In this document: piece after piece, positions 20,045 to 30,208 of the stretch | How positions within the stretch are numbered: position 1 is the stretch's first letter | Layout: every line of letters begins with the position of its first letter | Source: Microbacterium suwonense | GTDB lineage: Bacteria > Actinomycetota > Actinomycetes > Actinomycetales > Microbacteriaceae | NCBI RefSeq assembly: GCF_030296555.1 | Contig: NZ_AP027728.1 | Location: 2,108,001-2,172,000, forward strand | Reading direction: 5' to 3' | DNA length: 64,000 nucleotides | Made by a program: the position numbers and the translations under genes | Notes under the pieces: generated by a model | Seen by the model: only the letters and a program-made list of their open reading frames with translations | What the model was told of the DNA's origin: nothing | Databases searched by the model: none

Positions 20045-23000
20045 CTAGCCGAAGGTGCCCTTCACGCTGCTCGGATTCCCGCCGATGATCTTCAGTTCTT
20101 TGTCCTTGTAGAACCCCGAATAGCACTTGATCTGCACCTTGCCACCGGACGGGATGTCGACCTTGTAGCCCAGGTTGTTGCCCACGAACTTGCCGCCCGC
20201 CCAGCACTCGATGTTGTAGCTGCCCGCCTTGAAGTACTCGTTGGTCTTCAGCAGGTAGCGATGGCAGGTCCCGCCGCCCACGACGGTGCACCCGGGGACT
20301 TCTTCACCTGGTCCCAGGGTCGCCGCCGGCTGCGGCGGCGCGGAGGTCTTGGCGGAGTAGGTGCCGGACTCCGCCGACCCGCCCTCGCTCGCCGTCGCGC
20401 GCACCTTGATGCTGTGCGTCTGGTTGTAGCCGTTGCCGACCGTCTTGGTACCCGAGGTCGCGACCTTCTGCCAGCTGCCGCCGTCGACGCTGATGTACGT
20501 GGTGATGGGGCGCCCGTTCCCGGATCCGCCGGCGTTCCAGGTGAGCTTGATCGCCTTGTCGCCCGACTTCGCCGCCGTTCCGGTGGGCGCCTTCGGAGCA
20601 CCGAACGGGGTGACCTTGTTCGATGCGGCCGAGGCGGGGCCCGGCTGCGACTGCTGGCCGTCGATCACGGAGTATGCCCGCAGCTGCACGGTGTATCCCG
20701 TGCCATTGGTCGCGGCGATGGTGCTGCTGCCGTTCCAGTTCGTCCACGATCCGCCGGAGATCAGATACTGATACCTGATCTCGCTCTCCTTGGCGCCGTT
20801 GAGCGCCGATGCCGGCATCGAGTAGGAGGTGATGGTGATCTTCCCGTCGCCCTCCGTGACCTTGACGTTCGTCGGAGCCCCCGGCTTGCCGAAGGCGCGC
20901 TGCGGAGTCGATCTCGGGCTGATCTCACTCGTGCCGGCCTTGTTGGTCGACCGCACCGCGTAGGTGTAGTCGGCCGAGTTGAACGGCACCGACACCACCT
21001 TCGACGTCGCTGTTCCCACGGCGAGCGTGCGGAACAGCGATCCGCCCTGGTAGATCAGCAGGTCGTAGTTCTTGACCGCGTCGCCGTTCGGGTTCGCGTC
21101 GCCCCAGCTGACGGTCATCTGCGATTCGCTGCCGACAGAGGGCGCGCTGTTCACCTTCGGCGCGGCGACCACGCCGGGCACGCCCGCCGGCGTCTCGCCC
21201 AGCGACCAGAGGCTGTAGCTGGAGGGGTCGGGCGCCTGGTTGTGCGCCCGCACCCGCACCTGATAGTTCGTGCCGTTCTCCAGCCCGTCCCAGGTGAGGG
21301 TGTTCACGTTCCCGACCTTGCGCTCAGAGGATCCGCGCAGCGGGGCGGGTGAGATCTGCAGCGTGTACGAGTCGACCGGCGACCCGTTCGACTGCGGAGT
21401 CGTCCACGACACCGCGAGCGATTTGTCGCCGAACACCAGCTTCGGCGGTACGGGGGTCTCCGGCCGCACATCCGGACGGGCGGGCTCGGACAGCGGCGAT
21501 GCCGGCCCCTCGCCGACCCGGTTGTGCGCGGTCACCTGGAAGGTGTACTCGACGTTGTTGACCAGGCCGTCCAGCGTGCACGTGGTCGTCTCACAGGTCT
21601 TCGAGTAGGGGCGCCCGCCCACCGAGGTGACCGTGTAGCGATCGATCTCCGCGCCGTTGTTCGAGGGCGCCGACCACGCCAGCACCACCGTGCGGTCCTC
21701 CACCGTCGTCACCCGGGGCACGCCCGGTGCGTCCGGCACACCCTGCACGGTCACGGTGACGCGGCCATCGACCTCCCGATCCGGGTCCTTCGTCGCGTCC
21801 TGGATGCGATACCGCACCACGAGCACGCCGACGAACTTCTCGTCCGGGGTGATCTCGACCTGATCGCCGGCCACCTCCGCGTCGCCGACGCCGCTCTCCG
21901 TCGTGGCGGAGAGGATCTTCAGCGGCGTGCCCTCGTCCTGGAACGGGTTGATGTCGTTCTCCAGCACCGGCACGCGGATCGTCTTGCCCTGGTCGGCCTG
22001 ATCCACCGTGTCCGGGCTCGCCACCGCAAGGCTGCGCGTAGACGCTGTCACCGTCACGGCCACGCTCCCCTGAACCGGTGCCGTCGTGCCGTCCGTGATG
22101 CTCAGCCCGACCATCGTGCTGGTGCCCTTGGGCGTGGTCGTGCCGGCATCGACCAGCAGCGTCGACCCGTCCAGCCGCGCGTTCACGCCATCGCCGGGCT
22201 GCGAGGTGATCCGGTATCGGATCCTGTCCGCGTCGGCCTTGTCGGGATCGGTGGTCAGCGCCGCCAGGTCGAGGGCCGTGGCGTCCTCGCCGGGAGCGAC
22301 CTCCACCTGCCCGTCCACGAACACCGGCGGCTGGTTCTCGGGCGGCAGCACCAGAATCGGAATCGACAGCGTGCTTCTGCGTCCCGCCGGATCGTCCACC
22401 GTCTTTCCGTCGGTCACCTCGAAGCTCAGCGCGTCCTCGCCGAAGAACCCTTCCTTCGACGTATAGACCAGCGTGGTCTCATCCTGGATCAGCGAATCGC
22501 CATTGCCGTGCGTGGCGCTGACCTTCGCGGCCTCCGTCAGCCGCACCGTCCCCCGCCGGCGACCGAGACGTACTCTGCCAGCGGCAGCTGGATCGTCTCT
22601 CCGCTGCCCACTTCCACCGGTTTCGTCGACAGCAGCGACGGGCGCAGCTCGTCCAGCGACGGGACGAAGATGAACGCCGACGCGACCAGATCGTCCTGGT
22701 CCGTGATGGTGTACCTGATCAGCTGACGATCCTCGGTCACCGTGACCCGCGCCTTGCGATCGCCCACCAGTCGGGCACCGTCCTCGAGCTCGACTGTGAG
22801 GCCCTCGACGGTGCCGTCCGGGTCCTCGTCGTTGCCGAGGATGTCGAGGTCGGTGGTGAGGGAGTCCTCGAGGTCCTCGACGCGCACGCGATCGTCGCGC
22901 GCGACCGGTGTCATCAGCGGCACCTCTTCGTCTACCGTGACCAGGATCGGCGCATCGGCCTCGGCGCCCTTCGCGTCGCGGATCGTGTACCGCAGCGACG

Positions 23001-26000
23001 CCTCCATCTCATGATCGGGCACTGTCACGATGACCCGGTCGCCGGAGACCTTCGCCGTGATGCCGGAGTCATCGGGCACCTCCAGGCCGTCCTTGACCAG
23101 AATGAGCCGATCCCCCTCGGGATCGGAGTCGTTGGCGAGCACCGGGACCGCCACCGACCGGCCGGGCCGCACGACCACGGCATCCTTCACCGCGTAGGGC
23201 GCCTGATTCATCGCCTCGGGCGGCGCGATGCCCACCCGGATCGTCGCGGTGCCCTCGGCGCCGAGACGATCGCGCACCCGGTAGACGATGGTGTCGACAC
23301 CGGAGGACCCCTCGAAGGCCTCGTACTGCAGGTAGTTGCCGCCGGTCTCGGTGATGCGTCCCTTGATCGGAGCGACATCCTGCCCGAGCAGCTCCACCGA
23401 GTCACCGTCCGCATCGATGCCGTCCAGTGGGATCGGGATGCGGATGCTGCCCCCTGCCAGGGCACGTGCGGTCAGGTCGTGCGGACGCGGGGGCGCGTTG
23501 ACATCGGCATCCAGGGGAAGGATCTGGATGGTGATGTGACCACCCGCCTTCTGTCCCATCGAATCGACGGCCTCATACGTGAGGTAGACGGTGCGCGCCT
23601 CGTCGCCCGCACGGAAGCGCACCTGATCCTGCGAGACGAACGCCTCGCCGTAGGCCGGATCCACCAGCGGCTCGACCAGGTCGGGGGCGACATGCATCGC
23701 ATCGCCGTTCGGGTGCACATCGTTCTCGAGCACCGGAATGGTCACCACGTCGCCGACGCGGACCCTGGCCTCGTCGTCGTGTGTGACCGGGGCCTCGATC
23801 TTCGACGGTGCGGGAATCGGCACCACGGTGACATCGCCCTCCGCCGACTTCGAGCCGTTCGAGATCCGGTAGGTGATCTTCACCGGATCCTCGAGACCGC
23901 CCTGGTCGCTGATCCGCAGCGTCTCGTGGTTCAGCACCGACACGGCGATGCCGCTGTGCGGCGGCACCGAGACCGACTGCACGACCAGCACCCCTCCGGA
24001 GGGATCAGAATCATTCGCCAGCACCCCGACGAGTGCCTCGCTGCCCTGGGGAAGCAGTGCGACATCGCGCACGGCCACCGGCGGCAGTTCGGACTCCTGC
24101 CGCTCCAGCACGTCCACGCGCACGATGCCCTTGGCATCCGCCGGACCCGCCGACACGAGATACTGCACGTAGTAGACGCCCGCTGCACCCGACTTGAAGG
24201 TGAACTGCTTCTTCGGATAGTTCGGGACGATGATGGTGCCCTCGACCGAATCCACACGGGTCAGCCGCAGCTCGTCACGGCCGGAGCTGGTGTCGTTGGC
24301 CAGCGGCGAGACGGTCGCCGTCTCGCCCACCCGGGTGACGATGTGATCCGCGTTGGTGACCGGCACAGTCGTACCGGCCGGTTTCACATCGAGCAGGATC
24401 CTGCCCGTCGCGACCTCCCCGAGGGAGTCCGAGACGAGCACCTCGATCTCCTTGCGGCCCTGCAGACTGCCCACCGCGCGGTAGGTGATCTGGCCGTCGG
24501 TGGTGAACTCGACCTCGTCGCCCTCCGCCGCCACGACGCTCTTCAGATACAGGTCGTCGCCCTGGGGATCGATCCAGTCCGGCAGGATGTTGTATGCCAG
24601 CGTTCCGCCCGACTCGACCGACAGCTTGGTGACCCGCTTCGGCTTCGGGGCGGTGTTGGTGTCCCAGTCGTGCACTGTCGCCGTCACGGTCGCCGTGTCA
24701 GTGCCGTTGGGACGCCCGTCGTCCACCTGGTAGGTGAACGACGCGGTGCCGGTCGCGTCGTCGGGCACGAGGATCTGCAGGGCGCCGCCGTTCAGGATGG
24801 GCTGCACCTCGCCGATCGACGGCTGCGCACCGACGAGGGAGGCCACCAGCACATCGCCGTCGGAGTCGTTGTCGTTGTCCAGCACGGGAAGCAGGGTCGT
24901 GCCGCCCGGACGCACACCGAGCCGGTCGTTCTCGGCGACCGGCGGCGTGTTCTCGGCCTTGCGCTCCGGCAGTGACGTCTCCACCGTCTCCTCGGTGGAC
25001 TCGTCCTCGTCCTCGGATTCGCCCTCCGGCGGCGCCAGGATCGACCAGTCGTCCACCCGCTGCAGGCTCTCATCCGCCAGCCATGCCTCACCGCCGACGA
25101 CATCGTTCAGCACGATCACGTCGCGGTTCACCCGGAATTGCAGCCGCGTGCTCTCATCGGCACCGGGGATCTCGGCATCCACATCGTTCCGCTCGCCGAT
25201 GCAGTCGCGCAGGAACCGCGCCGAACCGCCCCAGGCCGCATAGGTGCATCCGCCCAGGAACACCGGAGCGGCCGGCGCTCCCGTCCCGCCGACCTCGCTC
25301 CGGGTGATGTCGCCGCCGTCGAGCGGCACGGACAACAGCGCCGAGGGCGTCGCGATGGCGACCGAGTCGGCCGCGCCGGATGCCTGCTGCAGCACGGCAT
25401 CCCGTGCGCCGTCGATCTTCTCCTCCAGGCCGCGGGGCCCGGCGACGACGCCGCTCTCCGCGTCGAGGACGACGGGCACGTCGCCGACCGCGGTGATCGT
25501 CGGGCGCGAGGTCTTGTCGATGCCGGCCACGGATGCCGCGCTCGGATCCAGCGGCGACCCCTGCTCATCGACGGGGACGGTGACGATGTCGCCGTCCTTC
25601 GCCGAGACGGCGTACACGGTGCCGTCGTGGCCGACCGCCACATCCGCGTTCTTGCCGAGTTCTCTCACGGTGTCGGCGGTCGCGATGTCGAATCCGGCGA
25701 TCTCGTCGACCCCGACGACCCAGAGGGATCCGGAGGCGCGATCCAGGATGGCCGCCGTGCGGTTGCCGAGCGCCACCTTCGCGTCACCGGGGATGGTGGC
25801 GCTGTCGGTGAGCGACATGCGGGCGGGATCGACGGCGGTCACCGTGGAGTCCCCCTGGTCCACGACGAGCACGGTCTCGGCATCCTGCAGGATGTCGTAG
25901 TTCTCGCTGGAGGTGCGCAGCCCGCCATCGAGCACCGTGGACTCGTGATTGAAATGCCCCACGAGCAGACTCGACGACTTGGTCAGCCAGACGCCGCCGT

Positions 26001-26136
26001 CGTTCAGATCCACCTTCGCCGTAGGCAGTCCGTCATACGCGAACGCCATACCGGTCAGCGCGACCGCCCCGACGACCACACCCGCCGTCGCCGCAAGGGT
26101 CTTCGGACGCGCTCGAACCCACGACAAGGCCTTCAT
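20045..26136 (-). CDS. Giant surface protein: propeller-like, Ig/cadherin-like and FN3 domains (module A, frame break)
   Basis: About 2030 residues; a base is missing in the C run 22550-22554. The ATG at 26136 has AGGGGGA about 9 nt upstream. A membrane anchor or signal (residues about 12-32) is followed by a beta-propeller-like region (about 40-400) and a Glu-rich hinge. A long array of Ig/cadherin-like domains with (V/I)LxNDxDPxGD calcium-type loops comes next, then about six FN3 domains and a C-terminal domain with four to five Cys. No LPXTG sorting signal is seen. It probably extends from the membrane through the wall and may guide or cap the secretion apparatus or bind ligands. It is the first gene of module A; an operator-like site lies 79 bp upstream. 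Confidence 0.85.
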
Positions 26137-26216
26137 TCCGGTATTCCCCCTGGCGTCCGCAGAATGCATCCGTGTCATTGTAACCAGCATGTCCCGCATG
26201 TTTCCGGGCGGACGAT

Positions 26217-26230
26217 GGGCAGAACTCCCC
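26217..26230. promoter_or_regulatory. Palindromic operator-like site 3 (one mismatch)
   Basis: gggcagaactcccc fits GGGGA-N4-TCCCC with one change. It lies about 80 bp upstream of the module A surface protein start, in the 150-bp gap after tag. It is weaker than sites 1, 4 and 5. Confidence 0.4.
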
Positions 26231-26286
26231 TGCTGGCACCGCGCACGGGGATCCGATGGGAGGAGCGTACCGGTCCTGACCCGGCC

Positions 26287-26865
26287 TCAGGCGTGCGCCC
26301 GCCAGCATCCCTCGACGTGATCGTCGACCATCCCGGTGGACTGCATCAGCGCATACATCGTCGTCGGTCCGACGAAACGGAACCCGCGTTTGCGGAGCGT
26401 CTTGCTCATCGCCGTGGATTCCTCGGTCACGGCGGCGACATCACCGAGCTCACGAGGGCGGAGTCGCGCGGATGCCGCGGGGGCGAACGACCACAGCAGC
26501 GCATCAAGCTCGCCATCGGCCATGCCGCGGACGAGCGCGGCGTTGGCGATCGTCGCCAGGATCTTCGCGCGGTTGCGGATGATCCCGGCATCCGTCATCA
26601 GCCGCTCGACGTCGCCGTCGTCGAAGGCCGCGACGTGCGCCGGATCGAATCCGGCGAACACCTCCCGGAATCGGGGGCGCTTGCGCAGGATCGTGATCCA
26701 GCTCAGCCCCGCCTGGAAGCCCTCCAACGACATCTTCTCGAACAACGCGCGGTCGCCGTGCAACGGCGTGCCCCACTCCTCGTCGTGGTAGCGGCGGTAC
26801 TCGTCGTCATCGCCGACCCACGCGCACCGGGCGCGCCCGTCGGGGCCGGTCAGCAGCGAGCCCAT
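26287..26865 (-). CDS. tag: DNA-3-methyladenine glycosylase I
   Basis: 192 residues, the normal length. It removes 3-methyladenine from alkylated DNA in base excision repair. Family signatures are visible: CAWVGDD with zinc ligand Cys14, YHDEEWGTPLHGD with His27 and the catalytic-region Glu, SLEGFQAGLSWITILRKR, and the C-terminal zinc ligands in DDHVEGCWR. It is a housekeeping gene sitting alone between the module A promoter and the accessory genes, unrelated by function to its neighbours. Confidence 0.95.
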   Translation of the reverse strand: MGSLLTGPDGRARCAWVGDDDEYRRYHDEEWGTPLHGDRALFEKMSLEGFQAGLSWITILRKRPRFREVFAGFDPAHVAAFDDGDVERLMTDAGIIRNRAKILATIANAALVRGMADGELDALLWSFAPAASARLRPRELGDVAAVTEESTAMSKTLRKRGFRFVGPTTMYALMQSTGMVDDHVEGCWRAHA

Positions 26866-26986
26866 GCGACTTCAGGCGTTCCAGGGGAACGGCCGCTCCC
26901 GGTCGAGCGCCGCGTCGTTGCCGACGCTGCGAGATACCCGGCCTGCCTGACGGTGCTCATGGTGTTCAGGGTATCGGGCAGCGGGG

Positions 26987-28510
26987 TCAGTCGACGTCGA
27001 ACAGCTTGTCGAGCTTGTCCTCACGCAGATACTCTGCGTAGCCGTCGATCATGGCCTGTCCCTGCCGAGAGATGGTCGCGAGCGGGTTGATCACCCATCC
27101 GCCGTTCTCCTGCGTGGCGATCACGTGGAAGGTCTTCAGACCGAGCCTGCCCAGCACGGGCTGATCGTCCAGGCAGAATCGCGAGCCGAAGTCCGGCAGG
27201 ACGCAATTCCTGGTGAACTGCACTGACCCGCTGGTCTCACGCAGTGCGAAGTACTCCATGTCGACCTGTTTCGCCGTGAGCTGTACGCCGCCATCGACCT
27301 CCTCCGACTTGACGTTCAGCCGCGGGAAGTCAAGTCGGCGGTCCTGACCCAGCGACGACTGGTTCGCCGCATCGGCGAAGAACGCCTCGCCGTAGATCGA
27401 CAGGAGCCGGCGCTCGGGGAGCGGAAGCGCTGCGGCGAGCGCATCGACGTCTCCTGTCGCGAAGGCATCGCCCGCACCATCCGCGAGTGCCTGCAGCGCG
27501 CTCTCCGGGCTCTTCGCCGGATTCGCGTCGATGACGTCGTCGCCTCGTTCGAGGGGCAGGCGCCGGTCGTCATACCGCACGGCGGGCACCAGCGCCTGCG
27601 AGTAGACCAGTTCCGCACCGGTCAGCAGTGGGCTGACGTACCAGCCTCCTTCATCGACGACCACGACACTCAAAGGGCTCTGACGCTCGAAATCGTAGCG
27701 TTGCTCGAAATCGTCGTTGAAATCGCCGATGTCCCAGATGATCGGCAGCTGCTTCCGAAGGCCCTCGATCATCGAGGAACGCTCGTTCCCGAAGTGCGAA
27801 TCGCCGTCGTAGCTGCCCTCGATGTCTTTGCGATACGCCGGGTTGGCGTAGGCGAGCTCGACCAGTGCGTCCGCGACCTGCTCCGGATCGCCGTCGATCG
27901 TCACCGTGCCGTCGACCAGGGTGACGACCTGGATCCCTTCGGCGATCTCCGTCGCCTCGTACTGGAACCCGTCGAGCGTGACTTTCACGGTGTCCTTCAG
28001 CTGAGAGAGCAGCTCGACGTAATCGACATCGCCTTCTTCGAGCGCGGGAGCCTGCAGCTTCGATGCGTGCTCGAGCAGCGGTTGCAGGTACCGGGCCTCG
28101 CTCGGTGCGAACGTCCCCGCCAACGCCAGCACGTCACCGCCCAGGGTCCCGTCGACCAGTCGCTGCGCCGCGGCTTCCGGGCTCGACGCCCCGCCGGTGA
28201 TCACTCTGACCGCAGCGAAGGCGCCCCCGCCGAGCACCAGCGCCGCTGCCGTGATCGACGCGCCGATGATGACCCCGCGCCTGCGCAGCAGGGGCTTCCT
28301 CTCAGCAGAGGGCGCGGTGGGAGCGATAGGAGCGCCGGGCTGCGCCACGATCACACCCGCGGTCTGCTGTGCCCAGGTGACCAGCTCGGGATACGCATTC
28401 GGATGCCGTGCGATCATCGGAGCCAGGTCAGGGCGTGATGCGGCGATCTGAGCCAGCCGCTCAGCGGAGGTGGACGGGTCGAGAACCTCTCGATCTGCGG
28501 TATCGGTCAT
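26987..28510 (-). CDS. Membrane-anchored protein with LRV-like N-terminal module
   Basis: 507 residues. The start at 28510 has GGAG about 6 nt upstream. The N-terminal module (about 8-50) reads DPSTSAERLAQIAASRPDL then HPNAYPELVTWAQQ, the variant leucine-rich-repeat type found in three other genes here. A basic segment and a membrane helix (about 79-103) follow, then an extracytoplasmic domain of about 400 residues containing two NTF2/DUF4878-like tandem units (SSPEAAAQRLVDG and SPESALQALADG). The function is unknown; a lipid- or wall-facing binding role is possible. A palindromic site lies 56 bp upstream of the start. Confidence 0.75.
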   Translation of the reverse strand: MTDTADREVLDPSTSAERLAQIAASRPDLAPMIARHPNAYPELVTWAQQTAGVIVAQPGAPIAPTAPSAERKPLLRRRGVIIGASITAAALVLGGGAFAAVRVITGGASSPEAAAQRLVDGTLGGDVLALAGTFAPSEARYLQPLLEHASKLQAPALEEGDVDYVELLSQLKDTVKVTLDGFQYEATEIAEGIQVVTLVDGTVTIDGDPEQVADALVELAYANPAYRKDIEGSYDGDSHFGNERSSMIEGLRKQLPIIWDIGDFNDDFEQRYDFERQSPLSVVVVDEGGWYVSPLLTGAELVYSQALVPAVRYDDRRLPLERGDDVIDANPAKSPESALQALADGAGDAFATGDVDALAAALPLPERRLLSIYGEAFFADAANQSSLGQDRRLDFPRLNVKSEEVDGGVQLTAKQVDMEYFALRETSGSVQFTRNCVLPDFGSRFCLDDQPVLGRLGLKTFHVIATQENGGWVINPLATISRQGQAMIDGYAEYLREDKLDKLFDVD

Positions 28511-28565
28511 TACACTCTCCGTCTCTGCGATAGGACGATTCAACCGTCACGGCGCAGCGCGCGCG

Positions 28566-28583
28566 ATGGGGAACATGTCCCAT
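28566..28583. promoter_or_regulatory. Palindromic operator-like site 4
   Basis: The 18-mer atggggaacatgtcccat, centred on ACATGT, lies 56 bp upstream of the ATG at 28510. Together with the next base (c) it is identical over 19 bp to the site before the vWA gene at 30209. The right-hand end overlaps the stop codon of the methyltransferase gene. Confidence 0.65.
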
Positions 28584-29212
28584 CAGACGCGCAGCGCGAG
28601 CAGGTGCTGGCAGCCCGCGACCACGCCGTCGGAGAGGACCACGTCGTCTGCGTCGATCAAGGCGGAGCTGTCGGGTGCGGAGACCGTGACGGCACGGGTC
28701 ACGGCAGATCGGATGCCGATGGAGGAGCGCAGCAGGTGCGCCCACCAGGCGTCGAGACGATCGCGACCGTGGATGCGATCCCATCGCAGGAGATCGTCGG
28801 TGTCGAGTCCCGGAACCGGCCAGGTCAGCACGAGGATCGCGCCCTTGGTGCACAGTCGCCGCGCCTCGGCAACGACCGCCGCGGGGTTCGGATGAAAGTG
28901 CAGCACGTTGCACACCAGCACTGCCTGCGCGCACGCATCCGGAAGGCCAGATGCCTCGGCGAGCGCGTGCCGGCCCTCCTCGATCCGACCTTCGCGGAGG
29001 GCGCGGTCGAGCATTGCGGGTTCGGAGTCCACGCCGACCACCCGCGCGCCGACCCCACGCGCCATCAATCCGGTGCCGCAGCCAAGATCGACGACGACCC
29101 CCGAGCCCGGCAGCAGTGCGTGCACGCACCGGGCCAGCTCGCCGGTGAGCGGAGAATCCCAGATCGTGTCGTAGACGCGCGCATAGGCGGACCAGAATCC
29201 GCCCGCCCTCAC
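28583..29212 (-). CDS. Class I SAM-dependent methyltransferase
   Basis: 209 residues from a GTG at 29212 that overlaps the upstream stop (GTGA). Motif I is VVVDLGCGTG, motif II follows in VVGVDSEPAM, and a motif near LVCNVLHFHPNP matches the UbiE/COQ5-like type 11/25 group. The N-terminus (FWSAYARVYDTIWDSPLT) is typical of small-molecule methyltransferases. The substrate cannot be told. It is translationally coupled to the LRV-like membrane gene, which is unusual company for this family. Confidence 0.8.
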   Translation of the reverse strand: MRAGGFWSAYARVYDTIWDSPLTGELARCVHALLPGSGVVVDLGCGTGLMARGVGARVVGVDSEPAMLDRALREGRIEEGRHALAEASGLPDACAQAVLVCNVLHFHPNPAAVVAEARRLCTKGAILVLTWPVPGLDTDDLLRWDRIHGRDRLDAWWAHLLRSSIGIRSAVTRAVTVSAPDSSALIDADDVVLSDGVVAGCQHLLALRV

Positions 29213-30026
29213 CAGATCACGAGCTTCCAGCCGGGGAGGATCAGGTACACGCCGTATGCGATCAGCAGCAGCCCCGCCCACCAGCCGCCGGCTGCCGCGC
29301 CGAGCCCGGTCGCCACGATGCCCACCACCACGAGCAGCAGTCCATACAGCTTCGTGAGCACACTCATCGTTCCGGTGACCGCACGACCCGCCTTCTGCCA
29401 GCCGCTGGTGCGCTGCCCTGCCACCGGGGCCGACATGCTGGTCGCCGACACGGGCCTGTCGATCGACGGAGCCGCGCCCATGAACGCGGCGACCGGATCG
29501 AGGCGGCGGGCGCCGCACCGAGCATCGCAGTGACCGGATCGGAGACCGGTGGTGTCGTGCTCAGCATCGCCGCGACCGGGTCGGAGACCGTCGCAGCGGG
29601 CTGGGGAGCGGTCGTCTGCGTCGGAGGCGCAGCGAGTGCGGTGGAGTCCACCCCGGCAGCGATGCCGGAACGTCGTGCAGCCACCGCCTGCTGAGCATCC
29701 GGATTGCCGTACTGCGCGATCCACTCCAGCATGTCTGGGTAGGCGTTCGGATGCATGGCGATCAATGCTCCGAGATCGGACCGCTGTCCAAGGATCCGGC
29801 CGAGCACCGCGGCATCCGTAGACGGATCGAGTACGGCATCCTTCTCCGCGTCCGCTGATGCGGGAGTGCGTTGCGCTTCGATGTGCGCACGAACATCGGG
29901 CGGACAGCTCGGGTTCGCCAGGATCGTGGGCCACAGAGAAGGGTTGATGCCCGCGATACGCCGCAGCAATTCTGCGGGCGCCTGCGGATCCTGCGCCATG
30001 CTCAGCTCGATGTCCTGAATGCTCAT
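29209..30026 (-). CDS. LRV-like repeat membrane protein (frame break)
   Basis: About 272 residues restored; a base is missing near 29498-29503, where APAAS would continue into DPVAAFMG. There are two LRV-like repeats: AQDPQAPAELLRRIAGINPS (with a CPPD variant) and DPSTDAAVLGRILGQ...HPNAYPDMLEWIAQY. An Ala/Thr/Pro linker with SDPV(A/T)AM repeats follows, then two C-terminal membrane helices ending in PGWKLVIW. Function unknown. It is divergent from the vWA gene, with a 182-bp gap between the two starts holding operator-like site 5, although that site is closer to the vWA gene. Confidence 0.7.
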
Positions 30027-30146
30027 GTCCCGCTCCCTTCGTCAGCGAGTCCCGTCCCCCGGGGTCCAGAACCGAAGCGCGATCGGGTCGGCGCCGAGGA
30101 CTGGCTCGTCACTGGTCAGAGTATTGATCCGGAGTCCAGCCGTGAA

Positions 30147-30164
30147 TGGGGAACATGTCCCATC
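30147..30164. promoter_or_regulatory. Palindromic operator-like site 5
   Basis: atggggaacatgtcccat, identical to site 4 over 18 bp, ends 45 bp before the GTG of the vWA gene at 30209. It is the only site of the family before a plus-strand gene. It may also serve the divergent gene starting at 30026, about 120 bp away. Confidence 0.65.
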
Positions 30165-30208
30165 GCCGAGCGCCGGTCGCGCTTCTAGGCTGTGGCCAGG
30201 AGGTCACC

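Noticed and set aside
23011..24975. Long plus-strand open frame opposite the module A surface protein
   Set aside because: Composition is Arg/His/Asp-rich with no recognisable motif, typical of an antisense shadow; the minus-strand frame shows Ig-like repeats.
26866..26986. Possible tiny gene between tag and the LRV-like gene (tail NDAALDRERPFPWNA)
   Set aside because: The tail looks protein-like and would need one more frame repair to join an ATG, with no ribosome binding site seen; too little to call.
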